DNA of 64,000 bases, from positions 2,420,501-2,484,500 of the forward strand of contig JALJCQ010000030.1 of NCBI GenBank assembly GCA_023091665.1. Direction: 5' to 3'. The translations under genes were made by a program, and so were the position numbers. Origin of the DNA: Pythium myriotylum. Its lineage: Eukaryota > Oomycota > Peronosporomycetes > Pythiales > Pythiaceae. Position 1 is the stretch's first letter. The number at the start of each line of letters is the position of its first letter. Positions 31,301 to 41,308 of the stretch are shown here, piece after piece. The notes below the pieces were generated by a model, which saw only the letters and a program-made list of their open reading frames with translations, searched no databases and had not been told where the DNA came from.

Positions 31301-34300
31301 AGTTCAATATGAATCAGCTATCGTGATCTATCAATACGACATGAACACGCATCGATGGGTCCAGGTCGGGAAGGACGTGCGGACAAATCTGGCGATATTT
31401 GATTGCACCCGTGACTCTTCCGCACTTCTCATTGGTGGGGGACACATCGGTCGTGTCAGTTTTCAAGAAGAGACAGAAGAGATACCTGTTGTACTCGGGA
31501 AGTGGGATGAACCTGGAAACCTACTCCAGGATGCAATGGATTGGAAGGCTCCAGAATCTCCGCAAAAGCTTCCTGTGTGGCACCCGTACGTAATTGTGAC
31601 GACGTTATTCGGTATGCACGCGCGAGTTGGGGTTAAAGATACGACCATGGCAAGTGATACTCCTGTGTTCGAGTTCTCGAAAGCCTTCAAAGACGCAGTT
31701 CAGATGCTGAAGCTACTAGCTAAGGTGTTGGAGGATGACGCCTCGACACGACTGAGTGCTGGAAGTGGCGTACTGGCGTACAGTATTCCACAAAACAGTC
31801 GGGTGGGAAAATCCTTAAGCTTAAAGGCTGCTGCGACGGCAATAATGTTTATCGGTCAAGGAGGCTCTCGTCATGATTCAATTGGTCGCTATTCAACGGC
31901 AATCCACACGAATGCATCTCTTAACAAGGCCGAGAACCTTTTTGCAGATCCTGTGTTTCGCCATAGGGACACAAATGGCAGAGGTACAATGGGCGTGTCT
32001 AACCTCTTCGGATCTCGACCCTCCACTGAGAAGCTTGGTGCTGAAGAAACTGGCATTTTGTCGAGGGCAATCGAAGAAGTCCTCCAGAGTCAAAATAAGT
32101 CGAAGAAATCGAGTAACGCATCAATCATGTTCGGATCTTTTCAGTACGAGCATCTCCTTGAGTTCAAAGCCGTACTCCACTTTGTAGACGCCGTGCAATC
32201 TCTGAGTTTTGAGCTTGATGCCTCTGCTGCCGATTTGGGTGCCAAGCGCTACTATGCGATGTTCTTGTTTGGAAAGTCATTGCACACGATTTTAAGTGGT
32301 CACAGTGCTGTGGCTAACTCAGTGCTCCCGGATCAGGGTACAAGCGAAGGAGTCGAACGAAGTGCTATGGATGCGTATGCGAAGGAAGCGCCGTCGTCGG
32401 GTCTACTGTGGGCGTTGCATTCGAATGCTCAAGCGTTTTTGATAGAGCACTGTGTCGTGCCCCAGCCAACGTGGGAAGAGCTCCGCCCTATGTGGATCGC
32501 GCTGTGGGTTCGAGATATCAAGGATCTTCGTGCGATTGCTGAGCGACTTGCGAAAACAACTTACATGAAAACTCGCGACGCAATGGGGGTGGTTTTGTTC
32601 TACGTTGCGCTTGGCAAGAAAAACATTTTGGGGGCGCTGGCGAAAATGTCGAAGATTGAAACAAACAAGGTAAGTTTGTCATATCGACAACGCCCTATAT
32701 AGCAGCTCACAGTTTCTGTTCAGAACCTAGCAATTTTCTTGGAGAACGATTTTAATCAGGAACGCTGGACAAATGCAGCTGTAAAAAATGCATACTCACT
32801 GCTCAGCAAGAAGCAGTACGAGGCTGCAGCAGGTTTCTTCTTGCTTTGTGAGCCTCCCCGTCTACAAGAGGCACTCCGCTTGCTAGCTGTTCGCCTAGAA
32901 GACCCTAGTCTGGCTCTACTCGTCGCACGGTTGGTGGAGCATCGTACCAGTGATTCGTTCTCATTCGACTTTATTTCAGCCGCGTCATCAGGAGGACAGA
33001 AAGAGATCACACCAATTGGGTCTGTCACAAGGCGCTTGTTGGAACATGATCTAATCCCGCTCTTTCGAGAACGGCGTGATCGATGGCTTGAAAGTGCCGC
33101 CTTATGGTGGCTGGAAGACTTCGAACAGGCTTGCACAATTTTGATGCCGCAGTCTCAACCTATTGACATGGATCTCGACAAGCCGAAGCATAACCGTGAT
33201 ACGTTTGTACCCGAGATCATCGCCAGCAATAATCCCCAACTTGATGTCATCCATCGCAGCCGGTCCATGACTTACTTCTTCGTAAACCTTACTTCAATCC
33301 CGTTATACTTCCAGTTCTTGCACGCAAGCGGTATTGATGCGCCACTAGTCACGTGGGCTATCAAGAAGCTACTCACAGAACGCGACAGTTTCAGTTCAGG
33401 TCCCAGTAGCACTGGTATTGCAGCTGTCGTTGGAATCGCTGCTCGAAGGCACAAACTTGCTTCAACTGCTGACATTGAGCACGCGTTTTCATTTGCCGCC
33501 TACGTGTGCAAACGAAGTGGCATGAGTGACACGTCTGTTGTCGAGATGCTTCAAGCGCGTCACCTCGTTAATTTACATGCAAAGCAGGAACTTCGTCAAC
33601 AGTCAAGCAGCGGTGGAAGATCTGAAGAAACAGCGTCATCGGCACAATCTCTTCAAGGTGATAACCAGTTATCCCTTCCAACATCGCCTCGAATGGCGTC
33701 AATATTACGAGACTGGCGAAAGTCTCAGTCTCCTCGGACTCCTGGCCGACAGTCTTCATTTAATAGCGAACGGCAATCTCCTCGAAGAGGCGCTTCTTCA
33801 CGTCGAATGAGCGAGCTCAACGATATGATGGATCATATAGGATCGAGTCCTATGGTGACAGGAATGAAGACCTTGTTGCAGCGCTCCAACACAGTTCACT
33901 GGTCTCTTTCTGCAGACGATTCATCACAGAGCATTGGTAGTCCATGGCTCAAGGCTCAGGTTGCCGACATTGAGTGTCGAAGATGGTCTTCGTCTGCGTT
34001 TGTGGGCAAAATGCTTGGCATTCGTGTCGCTCGTGAAATGATCACTCATTTCAGAGCTGAGTTCGACACCTGCTTCAGACACTTCGTCGAAGGGGTGCCT
34101 TTATGGGTGGATCGCCATCGAGACTTTCTCGAGGAGCTTTGTGCCCCCCTTTGTACCCAGTTCCAGGTGGATCAAACCTACGTGTTGGAAGCAGCACTTG
34201 CAGTCCTGCAACCGCATGCATACCTGCACATTGCAGAGATCTGCTTTTTACTAGCAGTGTTGGGGAGAAGTGAGACGTTGACAAAGTGGATCCAATACGT

Positions 34301-37300
34301 CGCACTCTCGATGCTAAAATCGTGCGGCACCTTCGCGTCATGTGAAATCACCCATGCCATTTATCGGGACTGGGAAAGTCTCACAATCCAGCTCTGTTAT
34401 GTGCTTCAGTTGGATTCCCAAGGCCAAATCGAGATACCGCATCATGTCATCGCACAAGTGGCAGTTGCGGTGCGAGCAGGCTGTGTCTTTCTGAGCTGGT
34501 GCAAGCAACAATGGGACGTTGTGCGCCAAGCGATTGCTCGTCCGTTCTGTAAGTGTTCTTGATTATTGATAACGATGTTCGGAAGGCTTATGCTAGTTCT
34601 GACAAACTCTAGACTCGCGGGTTGGTGAGCCAAAAAGCGGTGAGGATGTCAACGAGTTCTTCGCAGACTTGAGCCGGTTTTCATTTCAGCAGAACCTGGA
34701 TCTCATTCGCGACTTGCAAACTCACGAGGGTTATGAGGACAAGGGGTTCGCTGGGTACGGAAACGGGTTTGGGTACTTGTTTCTCAGGACTGTTGCAGCC
34801 CACTTACAAGGGAACGAAACATCTATCTTCGACTCATCTAGTCAACCGGATGGAGAAATCGAGGGCAGTGAGACTGGCAACCACAGTCAACAACCACAAC
34901 TTCACCGGATGTACAGTCTCATTCTCATGGTTTCCGTTCTAAGAACGTTATATGCCCGCGGCCAGGTGTTTTTGCTGGGTTGCAATGCAAGTGGTGAGAA
35001 TGGTACCAGCCCTGCAACGAAGTCCGAGGAGCTCGACATGTCGAGCGCACTATTCACCCCTCACAAACAGTGGAAGGCCCTGACCGAAAATCCATTGGAT
35101 GGTTTGCGAAGATGGTATTCACTGATAGAATCCCATTTACGCTGCGAATTCGACTACTCAGTAAAGGAGGTCACATGCATTTGCGGTTTGTATGGACTTG
35201 ATGGGCGGTCAGCCGATCTTGCTGCCAAAGTTCAAGACCGTATCAACAAGTTTGAAGATTCACTAACTCTTCGAGGGCTAAATGAAGCAGAACGCCACTC
35301 GGATCATAATCATCACCAACACCATCATCATTTTCACTTCGGCTTTCATCACCATGCGAGATCCTCTCATCGTAATGATGGTGAAAACGCGGCAGCCGAG
35401 GCCACTACTAGGCAGCACTACGGCTTGGAAGAACTTCTGTGTGCGATAGGAATCGATCAAGTGTTACATCACCAGCTTCTTCAAACAAGTGATGATTACA
35501 TCCTTCTGCTCATGCGACATCCTAAGTATGGTGTTCCGATGTCGGTGCGCCGTTTTCGACTCGACCCTCGCGTCCACGTGAAGTGCTTCTTGCTCAAGGA
35601 CGCATTTCACTGGTTCATATCTACGGTGAGAATATTTGCGTCGGTGCGACAAGCACGGCATTTTCTCAGTCGGTGCTGCAAGCAACGCAAGATCAGACTG
35701 CTGGTAAAACACCGCGGCCAGGACGCTCACCACTTTCCCGCGCATCATGGTCGTAAGCGCGACGAAGAGATTATCGACGGTGATGAGGCAATAGAAGAGG
35801 ACTCTACCCACTCGACAGCCGAGTCGGAAATACAAACGGATGAAGAAGCGATCCGCGTTCTTGCTTACCAGGCCATGATGTTTGTGGATCCATGGGAGGT
35901 TGAGGCTGAAGGGAACACGTGTCGATATATGCACAACATGAGGATCCCGCTTCACGTGGAACTGGGGTGGGACCGCTTAAGTCCCATTTGCACTGCTGTT
36001 GTGGATGACATTGCGAAAGCAGTCTTCCGAGGAGACGCTGCGCTCTGTGATATGTGGCAATCAACTCGCGGAGAGGGTTGGCTCATCACCTCAATTATCC
36101 AGTACCAGCTCGACGGTGTCCACTCTCATCGCAGTGGCCATGTAGAGACCAAATGCGTCTTTGAAGAGGATAGCAAGGTCCCCTTTCTGGTAGAAGTGCA
36201 CTCGCGGAGTCAACGAAACGCTCTCTTTCAAGAAGTCGGTCTACCTCATCGTTTCGTTGGTGTCGTCAAGGTATGCGCTGTTTAGTTTGTCTGAGGAGCG
36301 ATGATACTCATGGGTGCTGATTCTGAACTGGGGCGATAGGTGAAATTGATTGCTGGAAAGCAACTAATCCCAGTGAAGTGGATCGAGTACTTTGTAAGTT
36401 TACTGTGCTAGGATCAGTCGTTATGACTTCTCACACTTGCTGGTCTCTTCCAAGCAGAACGATCCCTATGTATTTTTCACCTTGTCCACCAGCGAGTTCG
36501 TCGACCTCAACTCTGACACGTGGAGCATTCAAACTTACCGCAGTCGCTGCGCCCCAGGTGGCACCAATCCAGTTTGGAACCATGCCGAAGAGGACGAGTT
36601 TTCCTTTCGCTTTGCTATTCCCACTCACAAACCGCATTTTGAAGCGACCAGTGAGAAATGCGACGATCCAACGTGCAAAGAAGCAGAGATCGGAATGGCG
36701 AGTACTTCGCGAGATGAAGACGGGGCTGGATATGCCACCGCTGAATGCATTTGGAACTCGGCAACGACATCCGCGCAAGACGCTGCTCATCACCAGTCGG
36801 TGGAGGTTTTGGAGACCCTTTTCCAGCACTCATTCACTGGGCCGCCTCTTTATCTTCATTGTGCTGTCTTCCACAAGACCAAGCTGTTCGCGCACCACTT
36901 TATGGGGCGAGGAAAGGTAAGAAGCATTGTTTCCGCTGTGAAAGCGTCGTTTTATTAATCCAGCATCACTCAGGTTGCGCTGACGCCGCTGACGTCTGGA
37001 CACCCCATGGACGTGTGGATCCCACTGGAAGGTGTCGACTCCGGATCACTGCATGTGGAGATCTCGTTATCATTTCAGCTCATGTGTTCGTCCGTGACTC
37101 GTGAGTAGATATACTGGTTGATGTGTCGCTCGACGCTTGAAACTCTAACCCGTGCATCTCCATGTCGCCCATGCATACAGCACACTCGGCTAACTCCTAC
37201 CATCGACCCATGTACGATTTCATCAGTGAACAGTCCACCAGCTTGTCTGAGTCGAAGCATCCGACCAACGGAGGCAGCACGGAGGCGACAGCGCCATCCG

Positions 37301-37419
37301 AGACACGCTCGGCTGACGCCCCGGCCGACGCCGACGCCCCGCTGCTCGTGGACCAAGTGCCGCCGCTCCCACCTCATCTGATGCCACACGTGCCGCGATC
37401 GACGGGAAGTAGGTTCTAA
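28362..37419 (+). CDS. DmX/Rav1-like WD-repeat protein with PDZ and C2 domains
   Basis: Rav1/DmX-like proteins (rabconnectin-3) form the RAVE complex that assembles V-ATPase. Exons 28362-32669, 32724-34548, 34613-36270, 36340-36393, 36458-36916, 36974-37100 and 37181-37419 give 2,889 residues. WD-repeat regions flank a PDZ domain at about 583-661 (NQGLGFGFKLEDGVLRVSEV, then LSRGDEIVALN). The Rav1 C-terminal domain (about 1080-1500) has the family pattern LLWALHSNAQAFLIEH, PTWEELRPMWIALWVRD, MGVVLFYVALGKKNILGALA. A His-rich tract (HNHHQHHHHFHFGFHHH) lies near 35310-35370. The C-terminus carries a C2-like domain (VKLIAGKQLIPV, NDPYVFFTL, GTNPVWNH) encoded by exons 3-6. DMXL and yeast Rav1 are not described to me with PDZ or C2 modules. 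The start ATG is in a CCATGGCG context. V-ATPase regulation is inferred from the family. Confidence 0.88.
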
Positions 37420-37460
37420 TGGCCTCCGTGGCGCGGGCCTCGGTCTGCTGGCAACGAGTG

Positions 37461-37981
37461 TTAGAAATAGTGGGCATAGCCGTCTCTAGGTTGATGTTGT
37501 CGTACGAATAGCACGTGCGTATGGAACTGGAGGCGCTCGCCTCGTCCATCTGCATGGGCGTGGCTCCTCACGCTCGTGTCCGGCTCGTCGTCGCCGTCGT
37601 CTTCGCTCGTGATCCAGCAGAGCTCGCCGCCGCGCTTGACCACGTTCAGCTGCGCTTCTCGCTGGGTCTGTTCGAGAGCGCCTCAGTTTCCCGCCAATCA
37701 GTGCCAAGCGCGCGAGCACGAACCGTGAAGTCGGTGACCTCGACGCGGAAGCGCTGGAAGCCGCCGTCGGGACACATCTCGCACGCGTCCACGGGCAGCT
37801 CCGTGCCGAAGAGAGCGAGATGCTGGCGCGTCGCGACGGGGAAGAAGTAGCCCTGGAACCAAGCGGCGTGCGGCGGGAAGCAGAGGATCGCGCGGCCGCG
37901 CAGAGCCGTCGAGAGGCTCGTGGCGACAGACCCCGAGTGCAGCTCGTCGCGCTGTTCCACGCCGCGCCCGCTCTCATGCAT
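37461..37981 (-). CDS. Unknown acidic-tailed protein, two exons, overlapping start with next gene
   Basis: I do not recognise this protein. Minus-strand exons 37981-37724 and 37667-37461 join across a 56-nt intron (donor GTTCGT) to give 154 residues. The first exon has almost exclusively G/C-ending codons and reads like real protein (LRGRAILCFPPHAAWFQGYF, FGTELPVDACEMCPDGGFQ, RFRVEVTDF). After the junction it continues TQREAQLNVVKRGGELCWI and ends in an acidic stretch. Its 3' end may be longer: a donor GTACGA at about 37497 could splice to an acceptor near 37440 and continue antisense to the DmX gene's last exon. The ATG at 37979-37981 overlaps the plus-strand ATG at 37976-37978 within ATGCAT. 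Confidence 0.5.
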
Positions 37982-38518
37982 GAGGTCAAGAAGCTCAATC
38001 TCGGCGTGTTGCCTGTGCAGCCGCCGGCACTCAGTTACAAACGCGCGGTTAATAGCGACCGCGCGGAACTGAGTCACGCCGCCGTGGTGACGACGAGGTC
38101 TCGAGGTGACATCGGCCGAACCGATGAGGTCCAGGAGGAGGAGGAGGAGGAGCTGGAGGAGCGAGAACGCAAGCGTCTCCGCCGAGAAGACCAAGGAGAG
38201 GAGGAGAAGTGGGACGGTGAGGTCGTCGGCGCGCTTCTGGCCGAGCACGACGTGATCCACCGCGTCGTCCACATCCAGACGCTCGCCGTGGACGCACGCC
38301 ACCGGCGCCTCGGCGTGGGGCGAGCGCTCGTGGAACGGACGATCGAGCGTGCCGCCGCGCTGGACCGCGTCACGTGCGTGCAGCTGCACGTGCACGTCGC
38401 CAACGACGACGCCATCGCCTTCTACCAGCGCCTCGGGTTTGAAGAGCATCAACGCATCGACAACTACTATCGCCATCTCACGCCGCGCACGTGCCTCGTG
38501 CTGCGGCGCGCGCTGTGA
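37976..38518 (+). CDS. NAA50-like GNAT N-acetyltransferase
   Basis: N-alpha-acetyltransferase 50 acetylates Met-starting N-termini and acts in sister-chromatid cohesion. From the ATG at 37976 the frame gives 180 residues. The start resembles NAA50 (VKKLNLGVLPV against its KRLNQVIFPV region). The acetyl-CoA-binding signature is RHRRLGVGRALVE, and the C-terminal part (LHVHVANDDAIAFYQRLGF, then NYYRHL) is diagnostic of the NAA50 group. An acidic/basic insert (EVQEEEEEELEERERKRLRR), absent from human NAA50, lies between the first strand region and WDGEVVGALL; it might hide a 48-nt in-frame intron. The frame is open back to an ATG at 37820, and VQLVALF just upstream could correspond to the family's IELGDV, so the true start may lie upstream. 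Confidence 0.75.
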   Translation: MHEVKKLNLGVLPVQPPALSYKRAVNSDRAELSHAAVVTTRSRGDIGRTDEVQEEEEEELEERERKRLRREDQGEEEKWDGEVVGALLAEHDVIHRVVHIQTLAVDARHRRLGVGRALVERTIERAAALDRVTCVQLHVHVANDDAIAFYQRLGFEEHQRIDNYYRHLTPRTCLVLRRAL

Positions 38519-38550
38519 GATTCTGCGTTCGCACGCTTACAAAAATACAT

Positions 38551-39648
38551 CTAGTAGTACGCCGCCATCGTGGCCTCGGTGAACTGGTCGTAGTTCATCG
38601 AGTTGTTCCAGCGCGAGAGCAGCGGGGGCACGCCTCGCGGGAGATTCTCAGTCTTGCCAGCGACCTCGGGATCGCCCGCCGGGATCGACATCTTCTCCTG
38701 GGGCAGCGGCTGCATGAACACGGCAAGAGTCTCGCGGTTGACACCCGTGACCTGCGGCCCTCGCACGGCGTGGGGCGTAGCCTGGAGCACGCCGCCCGAG
38801 AGGATCTGCGAGGTCTCACCGATCTGGTAAATGAGGTGGCCTGGCGGGATGTTGGCCTTGATGATTTCGCCGCGGCGGTTCTTGACGTAGAGCCCGGCTG
38901 CTGGGTCTGGGTTGGAGATGACGTTGCCCTGGCTATCCATGAAGATGGCTTGCACGAGCCCAGTGAGCGCGCCGTGGTCGTTGTGCCAGCCGCACCACGT
39001 GAACGACTCCTCGAGCGTCGCGGCTGCGCGCTGGCGCTCGATGTCGGCCTCAGTCACCTCGAAATAGTGGAGCAGTCTCGCCTTGGCGCAGCGACCCGTG
39101 CTGATGATGCGGTGGAGCTTGCCTTCTTCGTACTCGGGTGTCTTGGAGTGCACGAAGCGGTCGCACTGGTACGCCACGAGCATGCCCGTGTTGACGATGA
39201 GCTGGCCGAGGTCCATGAACGCCTTCTCGAGCTCAGGCACCTCGGCGGGCCAGATGTTGGGGTGGTAGAAGGACGGATGGCGCGCAATGAGCTCCTGGTC
39301 GCCGTTCGTGAGGTCGTTCACCTCGGGGTTGTTGTAGTACGAGCCCTTGGAGAAGTCGGGTTGGCCCTGGAGGTTCTCCTTGCCGTGGCTCCAGCCGAAG
39401 CTGTAGTAGGCCTCTTTGAGCGAGTACTTGTCCTTGACCTTCTCCGGGAGGTTGGCGAACTTGAAGGCGAGCGGCAGCAGCGTCATGCGCTTGGGGTCGA
39501 GCTCGGGCACGCCGCTCACGGCGAGGATGCCCATGCCGTCGTAGCCGAAGGCCGCCTCGATCTTGTCGCGGAGGTCGGCCTTGCTCACGAGGTCCTCGTA
39601 GCTCACGACGGGCACGTCGCAGCTCGTGACGGCGTCACTCTGCGCCAT
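38551..39648 (-). CDS. 2-oxoglutarate/Fe(II)-dependent dioxygenase, IPNS-like
   Basis: A soluble oxygenase of the isopenicillin-N-synthase-like superfamily; the substrate cannot be read from sequence. A single exon gives 365 residues. The iron facial triad is visible: His and Asp in WCGWHNDHGALTGL (about residue 221) and the distal His in LQATPHAVRGPQV (about 291). The arginine expected to bind 2-oxoglutarate is probably in GVNRETLAVFMQP, a few residues later than the usual RxS. The ATG at 39648 was chosen over in-frame 39834 because homology-like sequence begins with VPVVSYEDL just after it and the upstream codons look like leader. It converges on NAA50 with a 32-bp gap and diverges from the SDR gene. 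Confidence 0.88.
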   Translation of the reverse strand: MAQSDAVTSCDVPVVSYEDLVSKADLRDKIEAAFGYDGMGILAVSGVPELDPKRMTLLPLAFKFANLPEKVKDKYSLKEAYYSFGWSHGKENLQGQPDFSKGSYYNNPEVNDLTNGDQELIARHPSFYHPNIWPAEVPELEKAFMDLGQLIVNTGMLVAYQCDRFVHSKTPEYEEGKLHRIISTGRCAKARLLHYFEVTEADIERQRAAATLEESFTWCGWHNDHGALTGLVQAIFMDSQGNVISNPDPAAGLYVKNRRGEIIKANIPPGHLIYQIGETSQILSGGVLQATPHAVRGPQVTGVNRETLAVFMQPLPQEKMSIPAGDPEVAGKTENLPRGVPPLLSRWNNSMNYDQFTEATMAAYY

Positions 39649-40088
39649 GGTCTCTTGGTCGCGGCGCCGGCACTTGCGGAATGGGCGGCCGCGCGCTCGT
39701 GAGCAGCTCCACTGAACGCGATTCCACTCATCCTGAATGCGAGCGCTGAATGTGACCACGGGCTGGAGGCAAGTGCAACATCCGAGTTTCCACCAATCAC
39801 AAGGACACTGATTAGTCGCTGGCCGAGGTCGCACGAAGGTATCGGTCTCTTTTCAGCCAATCCGATTCGTCTTCTTCTGATTGGCTCAAACCCCGCTCAA
39901 GTTGAAGTGACCGGCACGGTACACCGTACCACTGCCCGGTCTCTGCCACCCGTGTCAGTTTCCGAGCGAGTCGGTGGCGCTAGCGGAACAAGATGCGGTG
40001 GGCCCCCCCCACGAGCCACGGCACGTTGAGTCCTCCTCGCCAGATCCCAAGGCTCCGCGCGCGCCACACGTCGCCCCCTCCGCCCCCC
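39649..40088. promoter_or_regulatory. Divergent promoter region with inverted CCAAT boxes
   Basis: A 440-bp gap between the oxygenase and SDR start codons. AGCCAAT at 39855-39861 faces ATTGGCT at 39880-39886, and CCAAT occurs again at 39793-39797. No gene is supported inside it. Confidence 0.45.
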
Positions 40089-40937
40089 ATGAGCGCTCTC
40101 GGCAACCGCCTCGCCGGCCGCGTGGCCGTCATCACCGGCGCCGGCGGCGGCATCGGCCGCAAGACCGCGCTGCTCTTCGCCAAGCAGGGCGCCGCCGGCG
40201 TCGTCTGCGCCGACCTCAACGTGGCCGCGGCCGAAGAGACCGCGCAGCTCGTGCAGGACGAGCTCAAGAAGCTCGGCAGCGCCGCCAACGTCGCGCGCGC
40301 CGTCAAGGTCGACGTCTCCAAGGCCGCCGACTGCGAGAACATGATCAAGCTCGCCGAGAAGGAGTTCGGCAAGCTCAACGTGCTCTTCAACAACGCCGGC
40401 CTCATGCACAGCGACGACGACGACGCCATCGCCACGCAGGAGAACGTCTGGGACCTCACCATGAACGTCAACGTCAAGGGTGTCTTCCTGGGATGCAAGT
40501 ACGGCATCCCGGCGCTGCGACGTGCGGGTGGTGGATCCATCATCAACACGGCCTCGTTCGTCGGCATCGTCGGCGCAGCCACGCCCCAGCTCGCCTACAC
40601 CTCGAGCAAGGGCGCAGTGATTGCCATGACGCGCGAGCTCGCCACCATCCACGCGCGTGAGAACATCCGCGTGAACGCGCTCTGCCCCGGCCCTCTCAAC
40701 ACTGAGCTGCTGCAGAAGTTCTTGGACAATGAGGCCAAGAAGCAGCGCCGACTCGTTCACGTGCCCATGGGCCGCTTCGGCGAGGCTGCCGAGATGGCCA
40801 AGGCCGTGCTTTTCCTTGCGAGTGACGACGCGTCTTACGTCACTGGCGCGAAGTTCGTCGTGGATGGCGGTATCACGGCCGCTTATACTACCAGCGAGAC
40901 TCAGGTGGACCCTTTCGGCGGCCCCAGCGAGGTCTAA
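40089..40937 (+). CDS. Short-chain dehydrogenase/reductase, classical type
   Basis: An NAD(P)-dependent oxidoreductase of 282 residues in one exon. The Rossmann glycine motif is TGAGGGIG (about residues 16-23), followed by an acidic residue in CADLN, which favours NAD over NADP. NNAG, the catalytic Ser region (GGGSIINTASF) and the YTSSK catalytic Tyr-Lys motif are all present, then NALCPGPLNT and the usual C-terminal GAKFVVDGG. The ATG sits just after a pyrimidine/C-rich leader. No targeting signal is evident. The substrate is unknown; many enzymes of this shape act on sugars, steroids or 3-oxoacyl chains. Confidence 0.92.
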   Translation: MSALGNRLAGRVAVITGAGGGIGRKTALLFAKQGAAGVVCADLNVAAAEETAQLVQDELKKLGSAANVARAVKVDVSKAADCENMIKLAEKEFGKLNVLFNNAGLMHSDDDDAIATQENVWDLTMNVNVKGVFLGCKYGIPALRRAGGGSIINTASFVGIVGAATPQLAYTSSKGAVIAMTRELATIHARENIRVNALCPGPLNTELLQKFLDNEAKKQRRLVHVPMGRFGEAAEMAKAVLFLASDDASYVTGAKFVVDGGITAAYTTSETQVDPFGGPSEV

Positions 40938-41308
40938 GGCTAGGTCTTTCTCGATGCATTCTTCTCGAAACTGCACGCAGAACAGAATACATTGTTTTCG
41001 ATCGTGATTCCGCATCTAGGCTTTCTCAGGTCCACAACGAAGAAGTGGATGGCCGCATTGAGTGTTTGTCTGCCATTGGTTGGTGCCTTTTGCTGACGTA
41101 TGCGCCTGATGCCAAGAACTCAACTTCCGGCAGATCTTGACTATCCAGAGTTCAGGCTGACTGACTGACGGGACAAGCAGCTGATCTACAGCTTCTGTTT
41201 GCGCATTACGCTCCCCTGAATGCAAACCTGGGGCAGCAGACTGGTACAAACTAAAGTATCCTCCTCACTAGACGAATGAATCCACCGTACACTAGGAGAT
41301 CTACAGCA
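40938..41308. other. Convergent intergenic gap, nothing recognised
   Basis: A 371-bp region between two stop codons. It has only short frames and no repeat or RNA-like structure that I could recognise. An ATTGG at 41076-41080 is probably incidental. Confidence 0.4.

Noticed and set aside
38491..39702. 403-codon plus-strand frame
   Set aside because: Antisense shadow of the 2-oxoglutarate oxygenase; repetitive Val/Glu/Leu composition and no motif.
39897..41015. 372-codon minus-strand frame across the SDR gene
   Set aside because: Antisense shadow: the plus strand encodes a complete SDR with all motifs, and high GC keeps the opposite frame open.
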